DNA from: RBC038 sp041390625
GTDB lineage: Bacteria > Chloroflexota > Dehalococcoidia > UBA2979
Direction of reading: 5' to 3'
NCBI GenBank assembly: GCA_041390625.1
Contig: JAWKPM010000006.1
Location: forward strand, 62,001 to 126,000
DNA: 64,000 nucleotides
Under the pieces are notes generated by a model that made no database searches, was not told where the DNA came from, and saw nothing but the letters and a program-made list of their open reading frames with translations. A program made the translations under genes and the position numbers. Below are positions 57,457-64,000 of the stretch, piece after piece (within the stretch, counting starts at the first letter, position 1; each line of letters opens with the position of its first letter).

Positions 57457-58278
57457 CTAGTCGAGGCGGTCGGTGTTGGCTTCGACCTCGAGAATGAAGT
57501 CGAGCACGATGCGGTTCCAGTCGTCCGGGCGCTCGAAGTAGCCGGAGTGGCCGGCCTTCGGGACGAGGTGGAAGCGCGAGCCGGGGGTGAGGCGGTGTGA
57601 GCGCTCGATGAGCTCCGGCGCGACGACGCGGTCGCGCTCGCCGACGAGCCAGAGGATCGGGATGCCGCTCTCGGTGAGCCTGGTGGCGGTCGAGCCTCGA
57701 TAGTTGAGACGCCTCGGGGCGGGTGCGAGGAAGTCGCGCGGGCGGGGCGGGTTGATGCCGCGGAGCTGGCGGTAGAGGTAGGCGTGCTCAGGCGACTCAT
57801 CGTAGAAATCGTCGGCGAGGGCGCGGCGGAGTAGTGAGCCCTCGTAGTAGCCCTCGGCCTCGAGCTCGACCTTGCGGTTGCGTGCCTCGTCGTTGACGAC
57901 GCCGCCGTTCGTGCCGGAGTAGGTCAGCGAGGCGACGCGCTGCGGGGCGCGCGAGAAGAGGCCGAAGGCGGTCCGCCCGCCCATCGAGTGGGCGACGAAG
58001 TGCACGCGCTCGAGCTCGAGGTGATCGACGAGGGCGAGCGTGTCCGTGCCGAAGGCGATGCGGCCGGGGCCGTCCTCGAGGTCGGGCGAGCGACCGAAGG
58101 CACGGTGGTCGAAGGTAATTGTCGTGAAGTGCCTCGAGAAGGCTGGGACCTGCTGCCACCAGACCATCGCGTTGCCGCCGGCGCCGTGCGCGAGGAGGAC
58201 GGCCGGTGCCGTCCCCGGCGCGGGGCCGTGCACCTCGTAGTAGAGGCTGAAGCCGTCATCGAGGTCGAGGTGCGGCAC
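57457..58278 (-). CDS. alpha/beta hydrolase
   Basis: 273 residues from GTG 58278, seven bases after GAGGAG; it overlaps the upstream TPR gene by 23 bases. The fold is classical: LAHGAGGNAMVWWQQ (oxyanion), HSMGGRTA (nucleophile Ser), FDHRAFGRSPD, WLVGERDRVV (acid Asp) and KAGHSGYFERPDDWN (His). The length matches monofunctional lipase/esterase or haloalkane-dehalogenase-like enzymes. The substrate is unknown. It is the second gene of a minus-strand pair with the TPR protein. Confidence 0.85.
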   Translation of the reverse strand: MPHLDLDDGFSLYYEVHGPAPGTAPAVLLAHGAGGNAMVWWQQVPAFSRHFTTITFDHRAFGRSPDLEDGPGRIAFGTDTLALVDHLELERVHFVAHSMGGRTAFGLFSRAPQRVASLTYSGTNGGVVNDEARNRKVELEAEGYYEGSLLRRALADDFYDESPEHAYLYRQLRGINPPRPRDFLAPAPRRLNYRGSTATRLTESGIPILWLVGERDRVVAPELIERSHRLTPGSRFHLVPKAGHSGYFERPDDWNRIVLDFILEVEANTDRLD

Positions 58279-58768
58279 GCTCGCGCTCCTCGTCGGTCCA
58301 GGGAACGCCGGTGGCGTTCGCGATGTAGTCGAGCACGTCCTCGATGTCGCCGTAGATGTCGTCATCGGGGTCGCAGATCTCGCGTGCACGCAGCATGGTC
58401 GCCGTCGCGGCGTCGAACAAGTCCTCGAAGGTGTGGTCGACGGGCTGGTGCCGCGCGCGGAGGCCGCCGCGCATCATCGACTGCGCCACGAACTCCTGGC
58501 ACCAGCCGAGGGTGTAGAGGATGCCCACGTCCTCGGGGGCGAGCTCGGCGGCACGCTCCAGGGCGGCGAGGCCGTCGGCGAAACGACGTTTGCGAGTCAC
58601 GAGGGTGTTGCCGAGGTAGGCGTGGGCCTCGGCGAGGTCGGGGGCGAGCTCGATGGCGCGCATGGCCTCGGTCAGGGCGGTGTCGACGTCGTCGGCGGCG
58701 TGGAGCTGCATCGCGCGCTGGAGGGCGGCGCGGGCCTCGACGTGTGCGGGGTCGGGTTCGGGGCTCAT
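58256..58768 (-). CDS. TPR-repeat protein
   Basis: 170 residues from ATG 58768. Two to three TPR-type helices are visible (AMQLHAADDVDTALTEAMRAIELAP and AEAHAYLGNTLVTRKRRFADGLAALERAAELAPED). A C-terminal acidic segment follows (ICDPDDDIYGDIEDVLDYI). It likely mediates protein contacts. TAGAAT precedes the ATG by six bases, so leaderless expression is likely. Its 3' end overlaps the hydrolase start, showing coupling. Confidence 0.75.
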   Translation of the reverse strand: MSPEPDPAHVEARAALQRAMQLHAADDVDTALTEAMRAIELAPDLAEAHAYLGNTLVTRKRRFADGLAALERAAELAPEDVGILYTLGWCQEFVAQSMMRGGLRARHQPVDHTFEDLFDAATATMLRAREICDPDDDIYGDIEDVLDYIANATGVPWTDEERERAAPRPR

Positions 58769-58774
58769 GCCCTC

Positions 58775-58780
58775 ATTCTA
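58775..58780 (-). promoter_or_regulatory. -10-like box, leaderless start candidate
   Basis: On the minus strand TAGAAT, six bases (GAGGGC), then the ATG of the TPR gene at 58768. It lies inside the 3' end of the upstream ABC ATPase gene (58778-59608). Confidence 0.35.
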
Positions 58781-59608
58781 CGGGTGCGTCGAGGCCTCGC
58801 CTCGGTCGGGCATGTCGAGCGCGGGGAGCACGACCGGGCGGCCGCTGTCGGGGTCGAGCATCACCCGCACACGGGTGCCGAAGAGGCTCGACACGCCCTC
58901 GGCGGTGAGGACCTCGGTTGGAGCGCCATCGAAGACGACTGCGCCGTCGTGGAGGCCGATCACGCGGTCGGCAGCGTGGGCTGCCTGGCTGAGGTCGTGC
59001 AGCACCATCACCACCGTCAGGCCTCGGTCGCGGTTCAGGCGGGCGAGCAGGCGCAGCAGGTCGGCCTGGTGGCCGATGTCGAGGAACGTCGTGGGCTCGT
59101 CGAGGAGGAGGACGTCCGGCTCCTGCGCGAGCGCGAGGGCGACCCAGGCGCGCTGACGCTCGCCGCCGGAGAGCGTGCCGAGGGTGCGATCGGCGAGCTC
59201 ATCGACCTCGGCGAGGCTCATCGCGGTCTCGACGGCGCGGCGGTCGGCCTCGCCGGCGGCCGTGAGCCAGCGGCGATGAGGGTAGCGGCCGCGCCAGGCG
59301 AGCTCGCCGACGGTGAGGTCGACGGGTGCGATCGGCGACTGGGGGAGGTAGGCGACACGCCTCGCGACGGCCTTCGGCGCGAGCGCCTCGAGCGGTTCGC
59401 CCTCGAAGAGCACGGCGCCGGTCGTCGGGCGCAGCGAACCGGAGAGCAGGCGGAGCAGGGTGGACTTGCCGGAGCCGTTGGGACCGAGGATGGCCGTGAC
59501 CTCGCCTCGGCGGACCTCGAGGGAGAGCTCGCGCACGGCGAGGTGCGCGCCGAGGCGGGCGCTCGCGCCGCGTAGCTCGAAGACGGCGGTGCCTCGAGCG
59601 GCGGTCAT
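58778..59608 (-). CDS. btuD: BtuD/FecE-type ABC ATPase
   Basis: 276 residues from ATG 59608, overlapping the permease stop. Walker A GPNGSGKST, signature LSGGERQRA, Walker B VLLLDEPTTFLD and the switch His in LHDLSQAAHA are all present. It energises import by the permease and binding protein encoded just before it. A cobalamin riboswitch upstream of the neighbouring binding-protein gene suggests vitamin B12 as cargo, but iron-siderophore systems look alike. The C-terminal extension after about residue 240 is usual for this group. The leaderless box for the TPR gene lies within its last codons. Confidence 0.86.
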   Translation of the reverse strand: MTAARGTAVFELRGASARLGAHLAVRELSLEVRRGEVTAILGPNGSGKSTLLRLLSGSLRPTTGAVLFEGEPLEALAPKAVARRVAYLPQSPIAPVDLTVGELAWRGRYPHRRWLTAAGEADRRAVETAMSLAEVDELADRTLGTLSGGERQRAWVALALAQEPDVLLLDEPTTFLDIGHQADLLRLLARLNRDRGLTVVMVLHDLSQAAHAADRVIGLHDGAVVFDGAPTEVLTAEGVSSLFGTRVRVMLDPDSGRPVVLPALDMPDRGEASTHP

Positions 59609-60606
59609 GTGCGGGTTCGGATCAGGAGCAGGAGGGCGGGGGCGCCGAGGACGGCAGTGACGATGCCCACCGGGATCTCCACGGGGGCGATCACGACTCG
59701 CGCGAGGGTATCGGCGAGGACGAGCAGGAGCGCGCCGAGCAGCGCGGAGAGCGGGACCACGGCTCGATAGTCGCCGCCGACGGCGAGTCGCGCGACGTGC
59801 GGCACCATCAGGCCGATGAACGCGAGGAGGCCGGCGACCGCGACGGCCGAGCCGGTGAGCAGCGCGGCGACGACCACGAGGCCGAGACGCACGCGTTCGA
59901 CGCGCATCCCGAGGCTCCTCGCGACGTCGTCGCCGAGCGCGAGGACGTTGAGGTTGTCGGCCATGACGATGGCGCCTGCACCGGCGATGAGGGTGTAAGG
60001 CCAGATGTGCTGGACCTCGTCCCAGCCGGAGCCGTAGAGGCCGCCGGCGAGGAAGGCGAGGACGGACTGCGTGAAGCGATCGGAGGTCGCGAGCACGGCC
60101 GTCGAGAGCGCGGTGAAGAGCGCCGCCACGGCGACGCCCGCGAGCGCGAAGCGGACCGGCGTGATGCCGCTGCGCCACGCGAGTGCGTAGACGACGGCGG
60201 CGGAAACGAGCGAGCCAACGAAGGCCGCCGGCGTCACGATCGCCGTCGGTGTGGCCGGGAGGACATCGATGGCGATCACGGCGAAGAGGCCCGCGCCAGC
60301 GGAGAAGCCGAGGAGGTGGGGGTCGCCGAGCGGGTTGCGGGTGATGCCCTGCAGCAGCGCGCCCGCGATCGCGAGGTTCGCGCCGACGAGGGCGGCGATC
60401 ATCACGCGGGGCAGGCGGAGGTCGTGGACGATGCGGGCGGTGACCGGGTCACCGCGCTCGATGAGGCCGCGCAGGACCTCGGATGGGGTGAGGAGGAACG
60501 CGCCGACCGAGACGGCGAGCAGCATCGCCAGCACGAGCAGCAGGGCCGCCCCGGACAACGCCGGAGCGGCCCTGATCATGCGCGGACTGGGGCGGCTGGT
60601 CGCCAC
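59605..60606 (-). CDS. btuC: BtuC/FecCD-type permease
   Basis: 333 residues, with about ten membrane helices. Signature motifs are LRLPRVMIAALVGANLAIAGALLQGITRNPL in the first half (the coupling-helix region of FecCD permeases) and GLMVPHVARLAVG later. The start is at 60606, after the binding-protein stop at 60616-60618. The subunits work with the binding protein upstream and the ATPase downstream. Confidence 0.9.
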   Translation of the reverse strand: MATSRPSPRMIRAAPALSGAALLLVLAMLLAVSVGAFLLTPSEVLRGLIERGDPVTARIVHDLRLPRVMIAALVGANLAIAGALLQGITRNPLGDPHLLGFSAGAGLFAVIAIDVLPATPTAIVTPAAFVGSLVSAAVVYALAWRSGITPVRFALAGVAVAALFTALSTAVLATSDRFTQSVLAFLAGGLYGSGWDEVQHIWPYTLIAGAGAIVMADNLNVLALGDDVARSLGMRVERVRLGLVVVAALLTGSAVAVAGLLAFIGLMVPHVARLAVGGDYRAVVPLSALLGALLLVLADTLARVVIAPVEIPVGIVTAVLGAPALLLLIRTRT

Positions 60607-60615
60607 CTCGAGATC

Positions 60616-61650
60616 CTAGCGGGCCGCCGGGTACAGGTACTCGGCGAGCTCGCGCAGGCCGTCGGCCGCGCGGGGGCCGGGAGCCTGGAGGAAGACCTCG
60701 GCGTCGATCTCGTGCACGCGGCCGTTCTGGACCGCGGGGAGATCGGCGTACGCGGTCTCACCGAGGATGCCCTGCGACAGGGTCGCGCCGGGAGGGCCGA
60801 GCGTGATCGCGAGGATGACGTCGGCCTCGGAGGCGAGGATGGCCTCGAGCGAGAGCTGGGTGTAGCCCGGGAACGGGCCGGCGGCGGGCTGGCTGGCGGC
60901 GACGTTCTCACCGCCCAGGACCTCGACGAGGCTGCCCGGCCAGGAGTCCGGGAGCGCGACGAAGAAGTCGTCGGGCGCGCCGTCGATGATGAGGACCTTG
61001 GGCGGGGTCTGGTCCGCGGCTGCGGCCTCGGCGTCGGCCTTCGCGGCCTCCATCTCGGCGATGGCGGCTTCTGCCTCGGTCTGCTTGCCGAGCAGCTGGC
61101 CGAGGATGCCCATCGAGGTGGCGACATCGTCGTAGACCACGGCACCGACGAAGACGACCGGCACGTCACCGAGTGCGGCGGTGATCTGGTCGAGCAGGTG
61201 GGCCTGCGCGGAGGCGTCCGCGATCACGAGGTCAGGATCGAGGGCGAGTACTGCCTCGAAGTTGGGCTGGTAGGAGGGGCCGATGTCCTCGAGCGACTCG
61301 ACACCCTCGGGGTGGACGGCGGTCGTCGAGCGGCCGACGGCCTCGCCGCCGACGGCGTAGAGGATCTCGATGGCGGACGGGCTCAGCGTGACGATGCGCT
61401 CCGGTGGCGAGGCCACGGTGACCTCGCGGCCGAGGAGGTCGGTGGCGGTGCCCTCGGCGCCGGCCGCGGTGGTGGCGGAGGCCTCGGCGGTCGTGGTCTC
61501 GGTGGCGGCCTCGGTCGCCGTGGCCGTCTCGGATGCCGTGGTGGCGGTCGCCTCGGCCGTCGAGTCGCCGTCGTCGTCGCTCGAGCAGGCCGAGAGCAGG
61601 CTGACCGACACGAGCAGTGCGCCGAGCAGCAGCAGCACGGGTTTCTTCAC
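60616..61650 (-). CDS. periplasmic-binding-protein lipoprotein, BtuF-like
   Basis: 344 residues from GTG 61650, six bases after GGAGGAA. The lipobox is LLSAC, then an acidic/Thr/Ala/Glu-rich linker. The core has the two-lobed FepB/BtuF fold: VASPPERIVTLSPSAIEIL, LALDPDLVIAD, VEVLGGENVAASQ, LEAILASEADVI and a C-terminal GPRAADGLRELAEYL. It feeds the permease that follows. No riboswitch is seen in the 190 bases before it, unlike the other binding protein. Confidence 0.85.
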   Translation of the reverse strand: MKKPVLLLLGALLVSVSLLSACSSDDDGDSTAEATATTASETATATEAATETTTAEASATTAAGAEGTATDLLGREVTVASPPERIVTLSPSAIEILYAVGGEAVGRSTTAVHPEGVESLEDIGPSYQPNFEAVLALDPDLVIADASAQAHLLDQITAALGDVPVVFVGAVVYDDVATSMGILGQLLGKQTEAEAAIAEMEAAKADAEAAAADQTPPKVLIIDGAPDDFFVALPDSWPGSLVEVLGGENVAASQPAAGPFPGYTQLSLEAILASEADVILAITLGPPGATLSQGILGETAYADLPAVQNGRVHEIDAEVFLQAPGPRAADGLRELAEYLYPAAR

Positions 61651-61840
61651 GCAGATTCCTCCGATGTGTCCCTCTGGTTGTTGGCCGCGCTCAGTCTCCG
61701 TACCGCCGTCGGCAACGATCAATGAGGGACTCGGGCAGACCTCGCGAGAATCGGACAGAATCGAGGAGAAACGGCGAGGTGCGTCTCGGGAACCCTCAGG
61801 TTGCGACGGGGCCTCGTGGCGCGGGTGGCGGCAGCCTGGG

Positions 61841-62698
61841 TCAGGCGGGGAGCGCGTGCTCGAGGAAGACGGAGACCCGCTCGAAGATGCCCTCGGCGCC
61901 ACCGCTCGAGGCGAGGGCGCCGCTGATCGCGGGCGCGAGCCAGTCGTCGGGTGGATCCTCGCGCTCGGTGCTCTCGATGCCGTTCGACATGCCGTAGCTG
62001 CGGGCGAATTCGCGGGCTCGGATGACCTGTGCGGCGAGGGAGCGCGGGTCGGGGACGTCCGCGAGCGAGCGATGGTGGAGGCGGACCGCCTCGATGAGCG
62101 GCGGGGGGAAGTTCCACATCTCGGCGAGGACGGCGCCGAGATCGGCGTCGGTGTAGCCGAGGACGGCCGATTCGGCCTCGTGGATCGAGATGTGCTGGTG
62201 CGTGGCGAGCCGGACGATGGCGCGCAGCAGCTCGGGTTCGTGCTGGTCGAGGGCGAGCCGGCCGATCTGGTGGACGACGCCAGCGGTGAAGGCCTCGCCC
62301 TGGTTGATGTGGTCGGCGCGCGCCAGCACCTCGGCGAGCATGCCGGTGGCGACGGAGAAGAACCAGAAGTCGCGCCGGTTGAGCACGGTCGTCTCGTTCA
62401 TCGCATCGATGACGCTCGAGGCGATGGTGGTGGCGCGGACCTCGCGGAAGCCGAGGAGCACCACGGCGTCTCGCACCGTCGAGATGCGGCGGGGGAAGCC
62501 GTAGTAGGCGGAGTTCGCCAGGCGCAGCAGCTTGGTCGTGAGCACCTGATCGGAGGCGATGACGCGCGCGAGCTCGTGGGCCGAGAACTGATCGCCCTCG
62601 GTGAGCTGGAGCGTGCGCGCGGCGACGGCCCCGATCGGGCGCAGCTCTGCGACTCGCTGTGCGAGCTCGCGAACCGTCGGCGCAGACTCGTGCGGCAC
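61841..62698 (-). CDS. HDOD domain protein
   Basis: 285 residues from GTG 62698, seven bases after AGGAG. HDOD core motifs are IASDQVLTTKLLRLANSAYYG, ISTVRDAVVLLGFREVRATTIAS, GVVHQIGRLALDQHEPELL and LIEAVRLHHRS. HDOD proteins often act in signalling and c-di-GMP-linked control, but the HD metal residues are not all conserved, so it may be non-enzymatic. It stands between the two binding-protein genes; its link to them is unclear. The pair of upstream and downstream genes are cobalamin-type, so it may sense or coordinate uptake. Confidence 0.82.
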   Translation of the reverse strand: MPHESAPTVRELAQRVAELRPIGAVAARTLQLTEGDQFSAHELARVIASDQVLTTKLLRLANSAYYGFPRRISTVRDAVVLLGFREVRATTIASSVIDAMNETTVLNRRDFWFFSVATGMLAEVLARADHINQGEAFTAGVVHQIGRLALDQHEPELLRAIVRLATHQHISIHEAESAVLGYTDADLGAVLAEMWNFPPPLIEAVRLHHRSLADVPDPRSLAAQVIRAREFARSYGMSNGIESTEREDPPDDWLAPAISGALASSGGAEGIFERVSVFLEHALPA

Positions 62699-62783
62699 GA
62701 TGCACTCCTGACTCGTCCCACCAGCATGGGTGGAACCTGACAGGACTTCATCGGGGAAACGCCCTACTCGGCTAGCCGCTGCG

Positions 62784-63776
62784 CTACGGGAAGCGGTCCG
62801 GGTACATCGCTCGCGCCATCGCCTCGATGGCCTCGGCGAGGCGGGGGCCAGGCCGGTTCGAGGTGTCGGGGTCGACGGCGAAGACGCGGCCATCGACGAC
62901 GGCGGTCACGGCGTCCCAGCCGGGTCTCGCCCGCAGCGATTCCAGGCTCTCGCCGAAGTCGGCGTCGGCGAGGAAGACGACCTCGGGATCGGCATCGATC
63001 ACGGCCTCGGCGGTGAGCTGGGGGAACTGCGTCGTCGCGCCTTCGGCGACGTTCTGGCCCTTGAGCGCCTCGATCAGCCCGCCCACGAACGAGTCGGGCG
63101 CGACGCTGTAGAGGTCGGCCGAGATCTCGAAGTAGACGCGCGGGCCGGCATCGACCTCGGCGAGCGCGCCCGTCACGGCATCGACGCGCGCGTGCATGTC
63201 ATCGAGGACCGCCTGTGCGCCGTCCTCGTGGCCGGTCACGCGGCCGAGGAATTCGATCTGGTCGTAGACCTCGTCGAGCGAGTCGGCGGAGCCGAGGTAG
63301 ACGACGGGCAGGCCGGCGTTGCGGAAGACCTCGACCTGCTCGTCCTGGCGTGAGGTGAGGAGCACGAGGTCGGGCTCGAACGAGAGCGCGGCCTCGGGAT
63401 CGGGGTCGGAGTACTCGACCCCCTGCAGGCTGGCGGCCTGCGGCGGGTAGTCGGAGAAGCGGTCGACGGCGACGACCTGCTCGCCGGCGCCGATGGCGAA
63501 GAGGATCTCGGTGCCACCGGGGGAGTAGGAGATGATCGCGTCCGGCTGGGCGGGGATCTCGACCTCGGTGCCGCCGTAGTCGACGACGGTGAGCGGGAAC
63601 GAGCTCGCCTCGGCGGTCGCCGACGCGGCCTCAGTGGAGGTCGCGGCCTCGGACGTCGATGTTGCGGTCGGTTCGTCGTCGTCGCTGCAGGCCACCAGGG
63701 CGAACGCGAGCAAGGCGCCGACGCCGAGCACGAGTGTGCGCCAGAGGCGCGGGCGGGGCAGGGAATCGAATCTCAT
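62784..63776 (-). CDS. btuF: cobalamin-type substrate-binding lipoprotein (BtuF-like)
   Basis: 330 residues from ATG 63776. The lipobox is ALVAC, followed by DDDEPTATSTSEAATSTEAAS, a disordered linker. The fold shows VDYGGTEVEIPAQPDAIISYSPGGTEIL, LSFEPDLVLLTS, SADSLDEVYDQI, DPEVVFLADADFGES and RPGPRLAEAIEAMARAMYP. A cobalamin riboswitch at 63878-64000 precedes it on the same strand, so B12 control is likely. No permease or ATPase follows at once; the HDOD gene intervenes, and btuCD lies beyond the second binding protein. Confidence 0.85.
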   Translation of the reverse strand: MRFDSLPRPRLWRTLVLGVGALLAFALVACSDDDEPTATSTSEAATSTEAASATAEASSFPLTVVDYGGTEVEIPAQPDAIISYSPGGTEILFAIGAGEQVVAVDRFSDYPPQAASLQGVEYSDPDPEAALSFEPDLVLLTSRQDEQVEVFRNAGLPVVYLGSADSLDEVYDQIEFLGRVTGHEDGAQAVLDDMHARVDAVTGALAEVDAGPRVYFEISADLYSVAPDSFVGGLIEALKGQNVAEGATTQFPQLTAEAVIDADPEVVFLADADFGESLESLRARPGWDAVTAVVDGRVFAVDPDTSNRPGPRLAEAIEAMARAMYPDRFP

Positions 63777-63877
63777 CGCTTCGACCTCCACATGCGGCAG
63801 AGGTCGATGCACACGAGCCCGGCGCGAGGGAGGGTGCGCCGAACCTCGTGCCGTCGCCTCGTCCTCGAAGGCTAGAC

Positions 63878-64000
63878 ACGGCGCAGGTCGGCGACCTGGC
63901 TTGCCGCCTCGGTGTCCGGGGACGCCGGGCGGATCACAGTTGCGGGACAGCGCCGGCATCTCACCGGCTTCCCCGAGCACTGCGCCGGGAGGGAGCCTAG
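63878..64000 (-). promoter_or_regulatory. cobalamin (adenosylcobalamin) riboswitch, possibly cut by the window edge
   Basis: The minus strand reads CCCGCAACTGTGA (63934-63946) and the B12 box AGCCAGGTCGCCGACCTGC (63883-63901), with a GGGGAAGCCGGTG and CCGGCGCTGTCCC core between 63950 and 63980. These are the conserved core pieces of RF00174-type riboswitches. The 5' end may extend past the window. It regulates the BtuF-like gene at 63776 and maybe genes outside the window. Confidence 0.88.

Noticed and set aside
56727..57800. Upstream extension of the aminotransferase gene
   Set aside because: It would run through the pterin dehydratase gene and a repeat copy; GTG 56726 has a clear SD and begins the conserved protein.
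61651..61840. Second cobalamin riboswitch before the other binding protein
   Set aside because: No B12 box or CCCGCAACTG-like core could be found in either direction.

Overview
The window is chromosomal DNA from a very GC-rich bacterium. Gene content suggests Chloroflexota, perhaps a Dehalococcoidia-type lineage: an F420-type LLM oxidoreductase, a beta' subunit with a large helical insertion, frequent GTG/TTG starts, and an archaeal-like nurA-herA-sbcD-sbcC operon. The phylum is inferred from gene content and was not tested phylogenetically. I see no rRNA, phage, insertion sequence or CRISPR array. There is one tRNA, tRNA-Arg(UCG).

Layout. 1-375 is the end of an unknown gene. 447-8840 is the rpoB-rpoC operon with a likely promoter and a strong terminator. 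8.9-18.9 kb holds glutamate dehydrogenase, an AAC(6')-like acetyltransferase, a nucleotidyltransferase, a chagasin-family inhibitor, a radical SAM protein, a metallo-hydrolase, an LLM oxidoreductase and a thioredoxin-like lipoprotein. MgtC follows. 19.4-24.2 kb is the most striking segment: two converging operons encoding a PqqD-like protein, an ABC transporter, an HprK-like kinase, an S24/S26-type peptidase and an NTP_transf_5-like nucleotidyltransferase. Between the kinase and peptidase genes is an unlisted 35-codon gene with a strong ribosome binding site and a lasso-like YxxPxI leader motif. It looks like a small RiPP (modified peptide) cluster without any known cyclase.

24.3-30.3 kb holds an amidase, three GNAT-type genes, the tRNA and a lipoprotein. 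30.3-37.5 kb is nurA-herA-sbcD-sbcC, a DNA end-processing operon arranged as in archaea. 37.5-41.8 kb holds a MOSC protein, a holin-like membrane protein, a Gfo/Idh/MocA oxidoreductase and a ThDP enzyme. 41.9-46.7 kb is a three-gene signalling unit: a response regulator with a degenerate receiver, a roughly 812-residue disordered protein, and a histidine kinase whose best start is a rare ATC codon. recF, a double VOC protein and a K+ channel follow. 50.0-55.3 kb holds a MoxR ATPase/VWA pair, an XRE regulator with a palindromic operator candidate, and a 3D-domain wall protein. 55.4-58.8 kb holds a class III aminotransferase, a pterin dehydratase, an alpha/beta hydrolase and a TPR protein. The right end is a vitamin B12 (or related corrinoid) uptake locus: a cobalamin riboswitch, a BtuF-like lipoprotein, an HDOD protein, a second binding protein, and BtuC/BtuD-like permease and ATPase.

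Three window-wide patterns stand out. A double-hairpin intergenic repeat occurs four times. The octamer CCTCGATG is strongly overused in many genes but rare in rpoB/rpoC. Several genes have a TANNNT-like box exactly 6 bases before the start codon, which suggests leaderless transcripts. All positions and counts were read by eye.
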